In this document: piece after piece, positions 61,724-64,000 of the stretch
Layout: the number at the start of each line of letters is the position of its first letter
How positions within the stretch are numbered: position 1 is the first letter of the stretch
Assembly: GCF_003324185.1 (NCBI RefSeq)
Contig: NZ_PXUP01000003.1
Location: forward strand, 1-64,000
DNA from: Faecalibacterium prausnitzii
GTDB taxonomy: Bacteria; Bacillota; Clostridia; Oscillospirales; Ruminococcaceae
Reading direction: 5' to 3'
Length of the DNA stretch: 64,000 nucleotides
The notes under the pieces: model-generated
The model's database searches: none
Seen by the model: only the letters and a program-made list of their open reading frames with translations
What the model was told of the DNA's origin: nothing
Program-made: the position numbers and the translations under genes

Positions 61724-62096
61724 ACTCCCCCAAATCCTCCAGCAGCAGGTCCAGCTCCCGGGGGCTGTTGACCACAAGCCCGCGCTTGATGCGTAAGGCG
61801 TCGTTTTCGGGCAGAAGATTGGTGTAGATGCCGGTCACGCGGATCAGGGTGCCCGGGGTACCGTCGGCGCGGCAGGTGTACACCGCCACCCGCCCGCCGC
61901 TGTCTTGCAGGCAGTAGCGGGCAGTGTTCGTCTGGGGCACTGCCTGCGCGGCAAGGCTCAGGGGAGAGGCGGGGTCGGTCTCAGACCCGGCGGGGCTTTG
62001 GGACAGCGGCAGCTTTGGCAGCGCCATCCAGAACAGACTGAATACAATGGTGAATACGCAAAGCCCGTAGAACAGGCAGACAGACAGCTTGCGCAT
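61722..62096 (-). CDS. BofC C-terminal-domain-like exported protein
   Basis: A 124-residue protein with one N-terminal helix (about 7-25) and an exported C-terminal domain. DSGGRVAVYTCRADG and the acidic ending NSPRELDLLLEDLGE match the pattern of BofC C-terminal domains found in clostridia; BofC in Bacillus is a forespore intermembrane regulator. The match is from pattern memory and moderate. GGGAGTG lies before ATG 62096. Together with spoIIGA-sigE-sigG it may be part of a sporulation remnant. Confidence 0.6.
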   Translation of the reverse strand: MRKLSVCLFYGLCVFTIVFSLFWMALPKLPLSQSPAGSETDPASPLSLAAQAVPQTNTARYCLQDSGGRVAVYTCRADGTPGTLIRVTGIYTNLLPENDALRIKRGLVVNSPRELDLLLEDLGE

Positions 62097-62230
62097 AAAA
62101 AACACTCCCTTCCCCGGTAAGTATGCCCCGTTTTGGCGGATGGCAGACAATTTTCACACGCAGATACTGTACTTTCCACAAGAGAGTGTGTTATACTATT
62201 TATATCTGCTCAGCGCGCAAAGATTGGTTC

Positions 62231-62259
62231 TTGCCCGGCTGGGGCTTGCGTGCTATAAT
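62231..62259 (+). promoter_or_regulatory. promoter of the penicillin-binding protein gene
   Basis: TTGCCC, 17 bases, TATAAT, with TGC before the -10. Confidence 0.65.
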
Positions 62260-62373
62260 ATGGTATTGCAGTTTGAAATTTCGTGTCACAAACGTTGTGG
62301 ATAAAGCCCGGTGCAGCTATGCCCGGCAACAGTCTTGAAATGTCAGGAGGCGATCCCTATCTCCAACAATGAG

Positions 62374-64000
62374 ATGAGAAAGATCCACCGGGGCGGCGAG
62401 GAGCAGCCTGCCCGCCCGGTGGGACGTAAGGTCAATGTTTCCCAGAGCCGCCGCGAAGCACGCCCCGCAGCGGAAAACCGTACCCGCGCGCCCAAGGCAC
62501 CCAAAAGCCCCAAGCCGCCAAAGGAAAAGAGCAAGCATCCCATCCTGCGGTTCATTGGCCGCACCGTCGCTACGGTGCTCTGCCTTGGCATCATGCTGGG
62601 CAGCGTGGTGGCCGTGGGCATGGTGTTCTATGTGGTGCAGGCTACTGCCAACGACGGTGACCTGCTGGACTTGGACAACATTCAGCTGAGCCAGTCCAGT
62701 ATGGTGGTAGCTACCGACCCGGATACCGGCGCACAGGTGGAGTATGCCACCCTGCGCTCTTCCAACAGCCACCGCGTTTGGGCAGACCTTGAGCAGATCC
62801 CCTCCAATTTGCAGTATGCCTTCATCTGCACCGAGGATAAGGACTTCTACTCAGAGCCTGGCGTCAACTTCAAGCGCACCATCGGCGCAATGATCAATGA
62901 GTATCTGCTGCCCATTTACAGCTCCAAGCAGGGCGCATCCACACTGGAACAGCAGCTCATCAAGAACCTGACCGATGACAACAGCGCCAGCGGTATCGAT
63001 GGCGCATTGCGCAAGGTGCGCGAGATCTACCGCGCCCTCTGCCTGAGCCGCAGCTACTCCAAGGAGACCATTCTGGAGGCGTACCTGAACACCATCAGCT
63101 TTACCGGCACCATTCAGGGTGTGCAGACGGCGGCCAACGAATACTTCAACAAGGACGTCAGCCAGCTGAGCCTGTGGGAGTGCGCCACCATTGCATCTAT
63201 TACCAAAAACCCCACCAACTATAACCCCTATACGAACCCCGAAAATCTGATCCACCGCCGCAACTTCATCATGTACAATATGTGGCAGCAGGGTGTGATC
63301 AGCGAGGAGGACTACCGCAACGGCGCTGCACAGCCCCTTGTGCTGGCCGAAGAAGACAGCGGCAAAAAGCCCAGCACCGTCACCTCCTACTTCACCGATG
63401 CACTGTTCAACGAGGTCGTGCAGGACATCATGACCAAGGAGGGCATCAGCGAGTCCGAGGCACAGAAGCTGCTCTACACCGGCGGCTTTACCATCGAAGC
63501 CACTGTCAACACCAAGCTGCAGTCCCAGATGGAAAACCTGATGCTGAACACCGACGATGCCTACTTCCCGGCGGGCTGGCATGAGGAAGAGGTCACCTCT
63601 ATTTCGGACGATGATGTGCAGGTGTTCAACGAAGACGGTACCCCCAAGACCCGCACCGGCGAAGATGGCACCGTCTACTATTACCGCAACGTGCGCACGC
63701 AGGCTGCTATGGTCACGCTGGACTATGACGGCAATGTGCTGGCCATTGCGGGCGGCCTGGGCGAAAAGACCAAGAGCCTTTCCCTGAACCGCGCCTATAA
63801 TGTGGAGCGGCAGACCGGTTCTACCATCAAGCCCATCGGTGCCTATGCGCTGGGCATTGAGTACGGTCTGGTCAACTGGTCCACCATGCTCAACAACTCC
63901 CCCCTGTACCAGAAGCAGGATATGATCATCCGGGACGAGGACTACTGCCGCAAGAATGGCCTGATGGGGCTCTCCGACAAGCAGCTCCGCGCTTACCCCA
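62374..64000 (+). CDS. class A penicillin-binding protein, 3' end beyond window
   Basis: The frame runs to the window edge (at least 542 codons). A basic cytoplasmic N-terminus is followed by one membrane helix (near FIGRTVATVLCLGIMLGSVV), then a glycosyltransferase-51 domain with CTEDKDFYSEPGVNFKRT, GASTLEQQLIKNL and KETILEAYLNTI, and the start of the transpeptidase with RQTGSTIKPIGAYALG, whose Ser and Lys form SxxK. It polymerises and cross-links peptidoglycan. ATG 62374 is the first conventional start, but the AGGAGG at 62345-62350 is 23 bases away and fits better an ATC at 62359 (8 bases), so the true start is unsettled; a TTG at 62335 lies before that site. Confidence 0.9.
   Translation, partial: MRKIHRGGEEQPARPVGRKVNVSQSRREARPAAENRTRAPKAPKSPKPPKEKSKHPILRFIGRTVATVLCLGIMLGSVVAVGMVFYVVQATANDGDLLDLDNIQLSQSSMVVATDPDTGAQVEYATLRSSNSHRVWADLEQIPSNLQYAFICTEDKDFYSEPGVNFKRTIGAMINEYLLPIYSSKQGASTLEQQLIKNLTDDNSASGIDGALRKVREIYRALCLSRSYSKETILEAYLNTISFTGTIQGVQTAANEYFNKDVSQLSLWECATIASITKNPTNYNPYTNPENLIHRRNFIMYNMWQQGVISEEDYRNGAAQPLVLAEEDSGKKPSTVTSYFTDALFNEVVQDIMTKEGISESEAQKLLYTGGFTIEATVNTKLQSQMENLMLNTDDAYFPAGWHEEEVTSISDDDVQVFNEDGTPKTRTGEDGTVYYYRNVRTQAAMVTLDYDGNVLAIAGGLGEKTKSLSLNRAYNVERQTGSTIKPIGAYALGIEYGLVNWSTMLNNSPLYQKQDMIIRDEDYCRKNGLMGLSDKQLRAYP

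Overview
The window looks like a low-GC-Gram-positive gut anaerobe of the Oscillospiraceae/Ruminococcaceae, most likely Faecalibacterium or a near relative. The grounds are GC-rich clostridial-type genes with strong GGAGG ribosome sites, a homologue of the Faecalibacterium microbial anti-inflammatory molecule (MAM) at 20312-20743, clostridial sporulation regulators, Tat-like lipoprotein signals on substrate-binding proteins, and nucleoside/peptide scavenging operons. Species assignment is inference; no 16S gene is present.

Bases 1 to about 6250 form an accessory island. The first 3.8 kb is AT-rich compared with the rest and holds a truncated DUF4367-type membrane protein, a lipoprotein, a possibly frameshifted membrane protein and several small unknowns. 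It is followed by a RelB/ParE-type toxin-antitoxin pair and a large serine recombinase whose frame runs on through its own terminator into palindromic DNA. From 6494 to 9371 are a YhcH-family sugar protein, a small membrane protein and a GHKL/LytTR two-component system. From 9964 to 15683 is a five-gene polyamine operon (PLP decarboxylase, aminopropyltransferase-like SpeE, SpeB, carboxyspermidine-type dehydrogenase and decarboxylase) behind a long leader with an intrinsic terminator. A tRNA-Ala(GGC) gene follows, with a decayed tandem copy. ThiT under a TPP riboswitch leads into a sporulation block: spoIIID, and spoIIGA-sigE-sigG in the conserved order.

From 20.2 to 25.2 kb are the MAM homologue with its own promoter, double-glycine leader and terminator, then nadE, a NusG-II protein and an LCP protein. 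RNase P RNA (minus strand), an RluA pseudouridine synthase and a LysM/G5/M23 cell-wall hydrolase come next. Bases 28.9-35.4 kb hold nucleoside salvage (deoD, cdd) and a complete BMP-type nucleoside ABC importer. Bases 35.7-38.8 kb hold a Wzz/BY-kinase/PHP-phosphatase polysaccharide control module and an unknown membrane-anchored protein. Bases 39.3-45.2 kb hold an oligopeptide importer (oppBCDF-A).

The last third holds an unknown minus-strand gene, a MoxR-type AAA+ ATPase with a VWA partner, an exported FMN/FAD reductase divergent from a LysR regulator, a MarR-regulated heterodimeric ABC exporter, two Na/Pi-cotransporter-family proteins, a sortase, an unlisted 38-residue microprotein, a BofC-like protein and the start of a class A penicillin-binding protein cut by the window edge.

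The observations I rate highest are the orphan MAM-family double-glycine protein, the polyamine operon and its leader, the intact sporulation sigma cassette in a Faecalibacterium-like genome, the tRNA-Ala/pseudo-tRNA duplication, and several families of palindromic repeats. No CRISPR array, rRNA or complete prophage was seen.
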